From Setaria digitata (taxonomy: Eukaryota > Nematoda > Chromadorea > Rhabditida > Setariidae), in contig RCAB01000965.1 in assembly GCA_003640385.1 (NCBI GenBank), positions 1-10,505 of the forward strand: a DNA stretch of 10,505 nt. The letters run 5' to 3'. The notes beneath the pieces are model-generated. The model saw only the letters and a list, made by a program, of their open reading frames with translations. It was not told the DNA's origin and searched no databases. Within the stretch, counting starts at the first letter, position 1, and each line of letters begins with the position of its first letter. Shown in pieces: positions 1 through 9,408 of this stretch. Position numbers and translations under genes: made by a program.

Positions 1-2077
1 TTTTTGTTTGTGCGAACTTACTGTAACTTTAACAAAATCTAATGGCAATAAAAGAATGAAACAACAAAACATAATTGCAGTGATTTTTCGAGTAACCTCT
101 GTCAGTGAACGATAATTAATGTGAGATAAAATAATTCCTGCAAACCTGTTAATTCTTGCATTGAGAGAGTGAACAGTAGTTGATTTTAAACATTTTTGTA
201 AAGTGTGTAATGAAAGGTTAAAGGTAACAAACCTTTCAGAATGTCACGTACGGTGCAACTTTTACCTCTAATGCAATTTTTTTTTTTTAATCGCAATAAG
301 CCCCGTAGTAAATTGTGAAAAATGCGAAAGGATTATTTTTATCATGATATTGCGAGAGGATTGCTGGATTTGGCTGAGTTTTACGTTTTGTTATGCAAAT
401 TTCAAATTACGTTTTTCTCTGAAATTCAGTGATTAAATTTAACAATGTATTTATGGCAAATAATGATTAAAAAACTAATACTTTATATATTTATGTCTTA
501 TCTTTAAAAATGCTTAATTTTTAATTGGGAACGGAAATGGTGTTGATTGTTTGCTAAAAATCGAGGACAAACAGTTAAGTAATATATAATTGTCAACCGA
601 TTGTGTCGAGCTTCCAAGATTTTAAAAATATTTGCATTGTTTACTTGCTCAGGATACGGATAGAATGAACTGATTTTAGAATTGTCTAACATTTTTACCG
701 AATACAAGCACTTATTTTTCATAAGATGGATATATACCCTCAACTAGGCCATTTTTATAGGTTGAGCCTAAATATAAAAAGCGGTGGTTTTAATCACTAT
801 TTTCCATATAAGGCATTTTTAAATTTGGTCACTAAATTGCAGAAAGGAATGTAATTTGAAATTTGAATTGGCAAAAAACCGTTGAGAATTTTGGAATCAT
901 TAGTTGAGAAAATCTTTATATTCCTAAAGTACAAGAAACCATCTGAACAAAATGAATCACAAATGAATTTTTTTTTTTAGTTGGCTCGATCATTTCCTAT
1001 TGAGATATTTCATAAATGCACAAATTAATCGATTCATCTGGTGCCTATAATTAATTGGTTAATTATGGATAAGAAATAATCACGAAAATGATTAATTACA
1101 TCCCTCATATGTTAATAATCATGAAATAGTTTTCAAGTGGTTAAGGATTTGTTTAAAAATCAGAAAGAGAACTAAAACAGTGATAAATTCTTGTTGTAAT
1201 TATCATATTAAAAAATGCTGGAGAAATGACAGCTTTTGTTTGAAAAAATTTATTTTTCTTTCGTGCTATAAAATGTATTTTAAAAAAAAAATGAAACAGT
1301 TAATTTCATAAAAATACACACTGAATGTAAATTACGGAGCAAAAAATATAATCACTATTTAATTAATATAGTTCAGAATTATTCATTCATCATCTCATAT
1401 TTTTTCATCTCATCATCGTGAAGTTTGTCCCATAAAGCTTATTAATATACTACTCTGGATGTTATTCACCGGATGTTGTTTCAAATCGTATTCATTAATT
1501 ATTGTCGCGACCTGTTTTTAAAATCAAATTCTATTTCTATTAGTAACACAGCAGTGGTTCGATTCCATGACATATTTAGCAGAGCAAGAAATCATATTTT
1601 TTGGAAAATTTTTCGAAAAATGTTTTCTCTCAATCGAAAAAGACCGAAAACTATAGAAAATGAGAATTGTAGAAAGCGCGCCAGGCATAGACCATATATA
1701 TAAGCCCGAATTTTCTAAGTTTCTTCAATTACCTCCATATGACTTTTCTCTTGATCTCCAATCTCGAATTATATGAAATGAGGAACAATACTGTTTTTTT
1801 TTTTGTTGGCATCCTAAGATTCGGCTAATTTTTGATTCCCGATAATGGTTGCTAATTTGTTATGGTTCATGCCTGATATGATATCAATATTGTCAGTAAT
1901 AACAGCTAATAATTGATCCGAAGACATTCGATCACGCTCATTTTAAATACATTATTCATTTGTCCTAAATCATCCAGTCTTGTTGGGATGTTTCTAAGAA
2001 ATATGTTGAGAAATCAAATACATTTTAGTTATTAGATATTATATTTTTTTTATAAAATTAGTAATACGTAACATTCT

Positions 2078-2127
2078 ATTCATTCATATATTTATATAAA
2101 TAATTCATTCATATATTTACATGAATA
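2078..2127. repeat. Imperfect 25-bp tandem duplication (2 copies)
   Basis: Two adjacent 25-bp units, 2078-2102 and 2103-2127, both begin ATTCATTCATATATTTA and differ at only two positions. The pair ends about 45 bp before the start codon of the propeller gene. It is a plain local duplication, and no function is visible. Confidence 0.8.
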
Positions 2128-2156
2128 ATAATTGGGACTGTAATTACAGCATACGA

Positions 2157-2162
2157 ATTTAG
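2157..2162 (+). promoter_or_regulatory. Possible trans-splice (spliced-leader) acceptor
   Basis: AATTTAG, ending at 2162, lies ten bases before the ATG at 2173 and resembles the 3' splice sites used inside this gene. In nematodes many mRNAs receive a spliced leader at such a site just upstream of the start codon, leaving a very short 5' UTR. An AATTACAG ending at 2149 is an alternative. The role is inferred from position only. Confidence 0.4.
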
Positions 2163-2172
2163 TGACTTTCAA

Positions 2173-3040
2173 ATGATGGAGCGTAAACCAAAACGACGTA
2201 AGTTACCTCAACTAGCTCACAGAAACCTGTTCGAAGATTTAGCGCTATCAACTATAATACATCCATCTAAAATTAAGAAGTCACGACAATCTTCAATGTA
2301 CGACTTTAAGTTTTAAGAGCAAGAAAAGAAAAATTCAAATAAATCTGTATATTTTTCTTGACTGCTTAATTTCTAGTTTATTTCATAATGTTTTTGAAAA
2401 TTTCCAATGCCATAATGATGATAATGATTTAAAATTTGCATGATTTTACTACAACAAATAATCATGATGAGTGACAAAGATGATGCTATTTTAGCAATGA
2501 TAATCAAGTTAATGTATTTCTTCAGTGTTCGACGTTTCTTTATATATTTCTTCGCCTCATTCATGACAATCATCTTGATGCTTTCAATTCACTTCTACCT
2601 TTTAAGTAGACCTATCCAATCTGTCAAGTACAGGTAAAATAAAAATTTAATTTTTAGTGATTTTGGAAAAGTTTACTTTTTATTAATTTTATAAATTAAA
2701 TTTATTACCCCAATGGTATGTTAAATCTTTTTTATTTGCGTAAAAAAAAATTTTTCTTTTTTTTGTATCTGTTTGATAATGCACAGCATTAAAATCTTTC
2801 TTTTCAAATTATCGAGTAGATAATTTTCAAAAAAGAAAAGAAAAATTTCAGACTCCCGAAACCACCAGAACTTACGGGTGCTCTAAGACCAAATCAAGAA
2901 CTAACTCATGCAGAAATATTATTATTGAATCAAATTAATGGACCAGAATCGATTGCGCTACATCAAAAAAGCAAAACCATATATGTTGGACTTAAGACTG
3001 GATTTATTGCTGCAATTGAAATTGATAAATTAAGAGATGT

Positions 3041-3081
<41 letters not shown>

Positions 3082-5511
3082 ATGGAATAGTTGTTGTAAC
3101 TGTATAACAACTACTATTCCACAAAATACGCTCGTGTTTCTTCTTTTGTAAGAAAAAATAACGTAATTTTTGTTACACAAGCTAGTTACATGATATTTCT
3201 TACTCCTCACAGAGGGAAACTCGCTGCTTATTAAATATTGTAAGGTGATTGCAGCAGGTATTTTTCTCGAGAAACAATTCAATTTATTAAATAAAATAAC
3301 CTGCTGATGACCATTTTGCAATCTAATTAATAAGAAATTATGAATAGGTGAAACTGTTGAAAGGTTTTAAATTATTTCAACGAAGCAGCGAAAGAAGCCG
3401 TAAATGTGACGGAAGCTATCATTCATTACCAGATTGTGGGAGACCACTGGGAATGCGATTTAACCGCAAATATCCGGATTTGCTGATTGTTGCCGATGCT
3501 TATCACGGATTTTTTGAAGTAAACATTCAAAACGGTATAGTTAATTGTTATTTTATAAAGTATTATAAGCAATCAGTAAATTTTACAGTAAGGAATTCTT
3601 TACAATTCGTCCATTATGCTGCTTTTTTCTAGGAATTCTTAAATTAGCAGAAAAAAATTTAAATTGGAACTTTTTTTGCAACTTATTTGCAAGTGATTAA
3701 TATTAGTCCACATTTCTTTTTCTATTATTTTTTTTAATTCTTTAAGTTTGAAATATTAAAGATTAGAATTTTTAGAGACGATAAGACAAATTTTGGAGCC
3801 AGGAACTAAGATTACACACAGTTTATCACGACCAGTTGTTCATTTTAATGATTTTGATATAAGCCACGATGGATATCAACTTATCTTCACTGAACCATCT
3901 CATCGTTTTGCTGATCGTGATTATCTATATGCGATGGCTGAACATAGACCTGACGGACGGTAGGTTGCCAGTTTTATTTAAAATTTTTGAATTCATATTT
4001 GAATTTAAATTTCTATAGCTATTCAATTAAACAAAAGCATAAATAGAACTTGATAACTGTTAATTGCAAATAAAAACATTTAAAATTTCTTTTTGAATTC
4101 CGAGTTAATTTATTATTCATCTAAAAATTGATGAAAAAAACTTCGAAGTATTTATTAATTGTTAGGAATTAATTAAATTTCACATTTTGCTAAATCTGTC
4201 AATTCCTGATAACTGAATTAGAATGAATATAAGATAAAACTAATTAATTAAGGGAGAAAAAATGTTTTCTTTTTAGATTACTGCATTATGACATGCGTAC
4301 GGGGATACTTCGCGTATTGCTCAATGCTTTGCAATATCCAAACGGCGTGGAATTTGATAAAACAGGAAAATGTGTATTCTTTTCGGAAATGGGTAATCTT
4401 CGTATACTTAGGTTAATTCTAATTTTTTTAATAGCTAGTACGATTATATAAAAATGTTAAATTTTATTCTAAGCTCGACACTCTTGATCAATGACCTTTA
4501 CGTTTAATTGTTTACTAATTTCATTTTTTCTAGTTATTTACTAGCAAAAATTATTGATTCTTTTTTCAACAACTAATTATTTTACGAATTTCAATTGTAC
4601 TAATTTTAGATACTGCTTCCACTACAATACCGGGAAATATACAGTTATAGCCAGGAATTTACCAGGATATCCGGATAATATTCGTACAGCTAGTAATGGA
4701 ATGTTATGGGTTCCACTTGGCCAAGCCCGTCTGAAAGATGATTCTTGGATTACTGAAAGCCCCAAGCTCAGAGATCTTTTCGCTACAGCACTCTATTTCA
4801 TTCAGTCTACTTCCGAAATAGTATTATTTTCTTTATATGTTAAAAGAAATTTTTGCACTTATATATCAAAAAATGTTTTTTTTTTAAAAAAAAAAATTTA
4901 TTTGGTTAATGCTATAATATCCAAAAAATTAAAACTATCTGAAATAAAGGTTCGCAATTTCGCATGATGGTTTTGCTTTTTTGATGTAGCGCAATCGATT
5001 CTGGTCCATTAATTTGATTCAATAATAATATTTCTGCATGGGTGCGCTCGCCTTATTGTTTTATTTCAATTTTCTTTATCACTTTATTCAAAGTTTTGTT
5101 ATCAATTGCTTACATTTGCTTTATTAAAAGGTTTTAATTTTTTATATTTCAGATCGTATCAAATGCTCTATTTACAATAGTTTTCGATTATTTATCACCA
5201 AAATATGGTTTGTTATTACTGATTGATCCAACAAATGGTACAATTTTGCGAAGTTTTCACGATCCTAGTGGATTAACGATTAGCTCAATTTCGCAGGTAG
5301 TAAATTAATTTAGTATAGTTTTATTAAGATGTTGCAATTACTAAACTATTTCAAAAATTAAACAAATTTTATGTCATTAGTAAATCATGATTAATGTGTT
5401 TAAAATATTGTAATACATTTTCAGGCAATTGAACTTAACGATGGTACTGTTTTGCTTGGTGGTGATGATAACTCATTTTTAGCTCGTTTTAAACCATCTG
5501 CTAGGTTATGA
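2173..5511 (+). CDS. APMAP-like strictosidine-synthase family protein, nine exons
   Basis: This gene encodes a type II membrane protein with a six-bladed beta-propeller, resembling vertebrate adipocyte plasma membrane-associated protein (APMAP). Preferred exons: 2173-2297, 2526-2633, 2852-3038, 3348-3534, 3776-3959, 4277-4411, 4610-4820, 5153-5296 and 5425-5511. They give 455 aa against about 416 in human APMAP, with consistent phases. Residues 1-45 are basic and cytoplasmic. Residues 46-68 are one hydrophobic anchor. The lumenal part carries GPESIA, a cysteine pair (about 160 and 170, the second in CGRPLG), VADAYHG, FND, YPNG, PGYPDNI and a C-terminal FHDPSG, all in family order. APMAP itself has reported arylesterase activity, whereas animal relatives do not make strictosidine, so the substrate here is unknown. 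An alternative first exon ends at 2197 and joins 2495, giving 432 aa. The exon 7 donor is uncertain: 4820, 4838 or a GC donor after 4787. Family assignment is firm, but orthology to APMAP rather than a paralogue is not shown. Confidence 0.9.
3044..3078. repeat. (TA)n microsatellite in intron 3
   Basis: About 17 uninterrupted TA units begin six bases after the intron 3 donor (GTAGGT at 3039) of the propeller gene. A repeat like this is likely to vary in length between individuals. It directly abuts an imperfect inverted repeat. Confidence 0.95.
3076..3128. repeat. Imperfect inverted repeat (hairpin) in intron 3
   Basis: The left arm, 3076-3095, and the right arm, 3106-3128, are reverse complements except for one mismatch and a three-base bulge (an extra copy of TAG). 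The core is TGGAATAG against CTATTCCA, and the loop is 10 bases. It begins within the end of the TA microsatellite. It could be a remnant of a small inverted-repeat element or a structured intron segment. Confidence 0.75.
3252..3306. repeat. Second inverted repeat in intron 3
   Basis: CAGCAGGTATTTT at 3252-3264 pairs with AAAATAACCTGCTG at 3293-3306, with a single bulged base. A perfect 12-bp palindrome, TTTCTCGAGAAA at 3263-3274, begins at the end of the left arm. The element ends about 40 bases before the exon 4 acceptor at 3347. Confidence 0.7.
3591..3640 (+). repeat. Short direct repeat in intron 4
   Basis: The 10-mer AGGAATTCTT occurs at 3591-3600 and again at 3631-3640, exactly 40 bases apart, in the intron after exon 4. 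Each copy follows an acceptor-like string (TTTTACAG and TTTTTTCTAG). A chance duplicate is possible. Confidence 0.5.
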
Positions 5512-5683
5512 TAAATTGTTGAAAGTCTTTTCCTTTTTCTTAAATTTAATGAATTCGTTGAAAAAAATTTGATATTCTATATTACACGTGAGATATCATC
5601 TCACTCCAAATTTTAAATCAGTAGTAAATTGCAAAAAATTATTTTTTATCAAAGCATAGAAAAATTTCGACTTCCTAGCAAAG

Positions 5684-5693
5684 TTTATTTATT
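5684..5693 (-). terminator. Candidate poly(A) signal of the phosphatase gene
   Basis: Two overlapping AATAAA hexamers on the - strand lie about 155 bases past the TAA stop at 5848. A weaker AATAAT-type match on the - strand near 5811-5816 is closer to the stop and could be used instead. Confidence 0.5.
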
Positions 5694-5711
5694 TCGCTTT
5701 CCAGTACTGAC

Positions 5712-5717
5712 AATAAA
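5712..5717 (+). terminator. Candidate poly(A) signal of the propeller gene
   Basis: A canonical AATAAA lies about 200 bases after the TGA stop ending at 5511. It lies to the right of the candidate signal of the opposing gene, so the two 3' UTRs would overlap as antisense if both signals are used. Confidence 0.55.
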
Positions 5718-5787
5718 TAATTAGCAGAACATACATAAAATTTACAGATTTACAAATAATTCTTATTAAAAAAAAAAAAGAAAAAAA

Positions 5788-5810
5788 ATGTAATTTACAT
5801 ACAATTACAT
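5788..5810. repeat. 8-bp inverted repeat between two A-tracts
   Basis: ATGTAATT at 5788-5795 and AATTACAT at 5803-5810 are perfect reverse complements around a 7-base loop. The hairpin sits between the tracts A12-G-A8 and A10-G-A7, within the presumed 3' UTR of the phosphatase. A hairpin of only A/T pairs plus one G-C pair would be weak. Confidence 0.6.
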
Positions 5811-5847
5811 AATTATTGTTTAAAAAAAAAAGAAAAAAATAGGAAAT

Positions 5848-7443
5848 TTATAATTTATGACTTTCTTTATCTATCGCATCGTCAATATCCACTTCATCTC
5901 GTTTACTTTCTCTTACCTTTAATCGATGCTTACTTGGTGTTAAGGTAATAAATGCACATCGTAACTCTTCATCAATTACCAATACTGCACCACAATTATT
6001 AAACGTACCACAGTAATTGGGAGCCGAAAAAATGGTAATCATATGACGACCGGCAAAGAATTCATAACCATCCTAAATAAAAAGTAGTTCTTGGTTCTAA
6101 TAATGATAGAATAATTAATTAGCACAACAGTAGCAAATAAATTAATTAGTTGTCTCGTTTTTTTCAGATTCAAAAAAAAGGTTTCTTTTATGGAAGTCTG
6201 AATTCTCTAGCACATTAAAATGATTCCTAGCTTTTACAGAAGGAAAGAAAAAAACATGCTGAAGAAATGACACATTCAGTTTACCTATTTCTAATGACCA
6301 TTGTACAAAAGAAATTATTGATCAATTTTTCTTTTATAATTTTTGCACAATACTTCACGCTAAAACGGCGAATCATTTCCTGCGCCATAAAATTACCTGA
6401 ACAACTTGATGAGCACGAACAATAAAGTCCAATTTATATTTTCGACATGCTGTTAGTACTGCACTCTGATTGAAATGATGCGAAATACCTCTTAATGAAG
6501 GACCGAAATTTGGATCATTCGGCCCATTTGACATTTTGACATCAGGATCTGACCTATACCATACAGTAGAAATGGAAATAAAATTCAAGTATATTATGTT
6601 CAAATTTTACTAAATGATAACGTACCATAACAAGTCAACTTCTACACTATCATCAATCGGATCCACTGGTCTTTTTAGATGTCGCAATGTATCAAGGTTC
6701 ACCATTTTTGGTGATAAACCACCATGCATACAGAGAATTCGTTTACTAATACGAGCCGCAAATGGTAACCAGTTAAATAAATCCTGAAATCCCGAACTCT
6801 ACTTATTTAACCAAAAAGAACAGTTATAGCAATTTTTATTCATAAAATGGCAAGATTTAACTTGAATAAAAATTATGAAATGATCGTTTTCCTTCTTATT
6901 CTACATTTTTTCTTTACCTGAAATTTAATCCATAATAATTCGCCATTTTTAAATCGTTCTTCTAGTTCATCGCGAAAACCATACGCCTGATTAATAAATG
7001 AACATTCGTGATTGCCACGTAGTAAGAAAATTTTAGCCGGAAAGCGGACTTTCAGAAGTAATAATAAGCATATTACTTCCAAACTGTTAGGACCACGATC
7101 AACATAATCACCCATAAAAAGATATCGCTGTAAGTTATTTCAAAAAAAAAAAAAAAAAAATTGCCACTACAGAATTGCTCATTTTATCTTGATAAAATTA
7201 ATTTAAAATTATTACCTCACTTGTAATCATTGACTGGTTTAAAAGCTAAGAACTAATTAAAATATTGAATTTTTCGTTCTAACACTGATCAAAACTTCTC
7301 AGTGAATAATAAAACCTCATAAGGTGGTCGACCACATTGCTGAAAAATTCGTAAAAGATCCACATATTGTCCGTGTATATCACCGCAAATGTTGATGGGT
7401 ACGGGAATTTCCAGCAGGGTACTTTCTTTTTGTAATATTTCTC

Positions 7444-7474
<31 letters not shown>

Positions 7475-8261
7475 GATTTGGTATTGAAAAAGTAAAGCAA
7501 TTCAATTGGTACGTTATGAGAAATCACCATATTGTAAAAGTAAAAGCTTTTTTTACAAACATCAAAATAAAGAAAAAAATTTCTTAAATTTTTAATTTTG
7601 GGAAAATTTTTTCATTTGTCGAATCACTCTATTTCTCAAATGATAATTTGGTCGATACACAGTAGTTTGACAAATGTATTGAATTGCTGACAGTTGTGTT
7701 TTTGACAATTTTGACTAAATCTTTTTGTACCACAAAATGTTTGAACATCATATCATTTTTAGAGATAAAAAGAATCGAACTTGGAACGTAAAATCATTCG
7801 CTCAATAACGTTAACATCCTTAAGAACATCGTTCACCACTTTACGATTTCTAGAATCTACTGTAATACAGTCGAACAGCTTCATCACCAACTTATCAGCT
7901 TCGTCGTCTGATAAAATTTGGGAACTGATTTCACGAGCCGATTCTTCAAAATTTTTGGCAGTAATTTGAAGTGGCAAAAAGAAATGTCATCCAGTGCAAA
8001 ATTACCGTCTGTGATAACAAAAGTTAGGAAGTTTGTTGATTCTCTAGATGAATCTTTTTTAATTTTCTTACTTTGATTTGTCGGTTTTTTCTTTGTTTTT
8101 CCTTTTTTTTTTAAAAAAATACAGAATGCAAAAGCCAATTAAATTTTAATATCTGTAAATTTGCTATTAATTACCACACCTGGTGAATCACTCTTTGCAG
8201 TAGAAATTTTTGTATGGGAGTTGATTTTAGGAAATGAAGATGATGGCATCAGGGCAACCAT
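5848..8261 (-). CDS. PP1-type serine/threonine protein phosphatase, eight exons
   Basis: The product is a metal-dependent phosphatase of the PPP family, closest in motifs to PP1, which removes phosphate from serine and threonine under the control of targeting subunits. Exons, 5' to 3' on the - strand: 8261-8180, 8101-8006, 7907-7781, 7442-7316, 7127-6918, 6783-6626, 6553-6397 and 6072-5848. They give 393 aa with consistent phases, against about 330 for human PP1. Catalytic motifs in order: GDIHG (about 122-126), GDYVDRG (150-156), RGNHE (181-185), HGGLSP (234-239), SDPD (268-271), RAH (313-315) and SAPNYCG (335-341). All metal ligands and the phosphate-binding arginines (the second in LRGIS, about 288) are present. 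Residues 29-43 are lysine-rich. The stretch between SDPD and LRGIS is about six residues longer than in PP1 and lacks the usual GWGEN. The C-terminal tail is charged and lacks PP1's TPPR. The start is the first in-frame ATG. The exon 2/3 junction is less sure (acceptor at 7908 or 7944). I infer an active divergent nematode PP1 paralogue. Confidence 0.93.
7142..7160. repeat. Poly(A)/poly(T) tract, 19 bases
   Basis: Nineteen A on the + strand, read as T19 in the phosphatase pre-mRNA, lie 13 bases before the acceptor of its fifth exon (AG at 7129-7128). The tract may serve as an extended pyrimidine tract. Confidence 0.95.
7447..7474. repeat. Poly(A)/poly(T) tract, 28 bases
   Basis: Twenty-eight uninterrupted A on the + strand, read as T28 in the phosphatase pre-mRNA, directly precede the ACAG acceptor of its fourth exon. 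Length is likely to vary between individuals and to be error-prone in sequencing. Confidence 0.95.
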
Positions 8262-9408
8262 TTATAATTTCAATTAGATTTGTGCATACGTTCCCTTTTT
8301 CGTTGAATAGTAAAGCCACCAGTTGTCCGCTGGTCCAAAAATAAGAACTGCCCGATCAGAAAATCTCTTATCATTTTATACTTTCCGTTTATCAATTTCC
8401 TTCTTTTTATGCAGGAAAAATTATTCGTCATGAGATTTTATTAATTTTTGCAAAGTTTTCCTTCTATATCTTTGCATAAATTATACTTTAGATTTCTCAT
8501 ACACTCATTTTTCTTTTTGTTGTTTGCTTAGCTTATAATTAGGCTATCCTATGTTGCATAATCTCCATTAGATAATTTTTTTTTTGCTTATAAACAGACC
8601 AAGATCAGAAAATAAAAAAATTTAATTTGATATAAATCGAGAAAACTTTGGTAAATTATTACTGTTTAATGTTAATCTGATAATTTAGTATAAGGAATGG
8701 AAAGATTCTTATTTTGAAATATGAGCAATAAATTATATCATCGCATACGCTGTATAAACTTTTCCAATTTCGAGATATCTCGGGAATCATTATTTGCTGA
8801 AATATGTTAATGCATGATAAAAATATGAATGTTTTTAATGAATAAACAGTTTAATGTAGAAGCAAAAAGAATATGAAAAATTCATTTGACACTAGGAGGA
8901 TTTCAAGTTTTATAAGTCAAACATATATATTATTTAGCAGTTTTTTTTGCTCGACGAAGTGAACACTGGAGAAATTGAAATTGAAATTGGTTGTAGTAGT
9001 AGTTAGACAGGTAACAAACCTATTAATTGTGCAGTAATTAGAAAGGTAATTTAATTGATAACAAAAAGAATGAGCCCAGGTGGTCGTCTTACCTTCTACA
9101 GCATGATAAATTAATTCCTTTTTAACGATTTAGCAGCATATGTGAATTCCAATGATGCTATGGTGTTTGGCTGAATGACATTGTAAGACAACTCCATATT
9201 TATATGTCATTGCTAATTTATTCAATTTCATAGAATTTAATTTAATTGCGATTCAGTAATAAAGACTAATTTATTAAAGAAAAAACAAAATAAAAATGGC
9301 AATTTAAGGGAGCATTTCTGAAAACTCCACGAAATCTTCTTAAATTTAAACTTCACTTATACGCTAGATGCAAATTCGCTTGTAGAACCAAATAGAATAG
9401 GACAGCAA

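Larger units (their letters stand above)
1..2172. other. A+T-rich intergenic DNA, no gene recognised
   Basis: No supportable coding exon was found on either strand. The longest open frame here, 1473-1703 on the + strand, has no ATG start and no recognisable motif. An AATAAA at 47-52 could be the poly(A) signal of a + strand gene ending before the window, but nothing else supports that. The right end presumably holds the promoter of the propeller gene that starts at 2173. A TATA-like run lies at about 1693-1702, roughly 470 bp before that start, too far away to assign. Confidence 0.7.
5512..5847. other. Convergent intergenic spacer holding both 3' ends
   Basis: The stop codons of the two genes (TGA ending at 5511 on +, TAA at 5850-5848 on -) are separated by 336 bp with no open frame. 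The spacer contains candidate poly(A) signals for both strands, two A-rich tracts interrupted by one G (5768-5788 and 5822-5839), and a small inverted repeat between those tracts. Confidence 0.85.

Noticed and set aside
1459..1521. 20-codon frame with a hydrophobic, signal-peptide-like product
   Set aside because: Too short to support without any homology, splice partner or conserved context; likely chance.
1556..1566. GGTTCGATTCC, an exact tRNA B-box / T-loop match
   Set aside because: The T stem is imperfect, no matching acceptor stem, anticodon arm or A-box lies at the right distance upstream, so it is not a tRNA gene.
1473..1703. 76-codon open frame on the + strand
   Set aside because: No ATG start, no recognisable domain and composition like its surroundings.
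2173..2316. Unspliced 47-codon ORF starting at the propeller gene's ATG
   Set aside because: Its 5' part is best read as exon 1, with an in-phase donor at 2298 (or 2198) leading to the membrane-anchor exon; the TAA lies in the intron.
2373..2573. 66-codon frame on the - strand
   Set aside because: It lies antisense to the first intron and membrane-anchor exon of the propeller gene and has low-complexity content.
3004..3321. 105-codon frame on the - strand with an alternating Ile-Tyr run
   Set aside because: The run is the TA microsatellite translated; the frame crosses antisense to exon 3 and intron 3 and has no homology.
4821..4967. Open reading continuing past propeller exon 7
   Set aside because: The sequence becomes intron-like and A+T-rich, and the family's next blade resumes only at 5153 after a TTTCAG acceptor.
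7908..8005. Continuation of the exon 2 frame through 7884
   Set aside because: It runs out of frame with the catalytic domain; a GTAATT donor at 8005 followed by an in-phase acceptor explains the shift.
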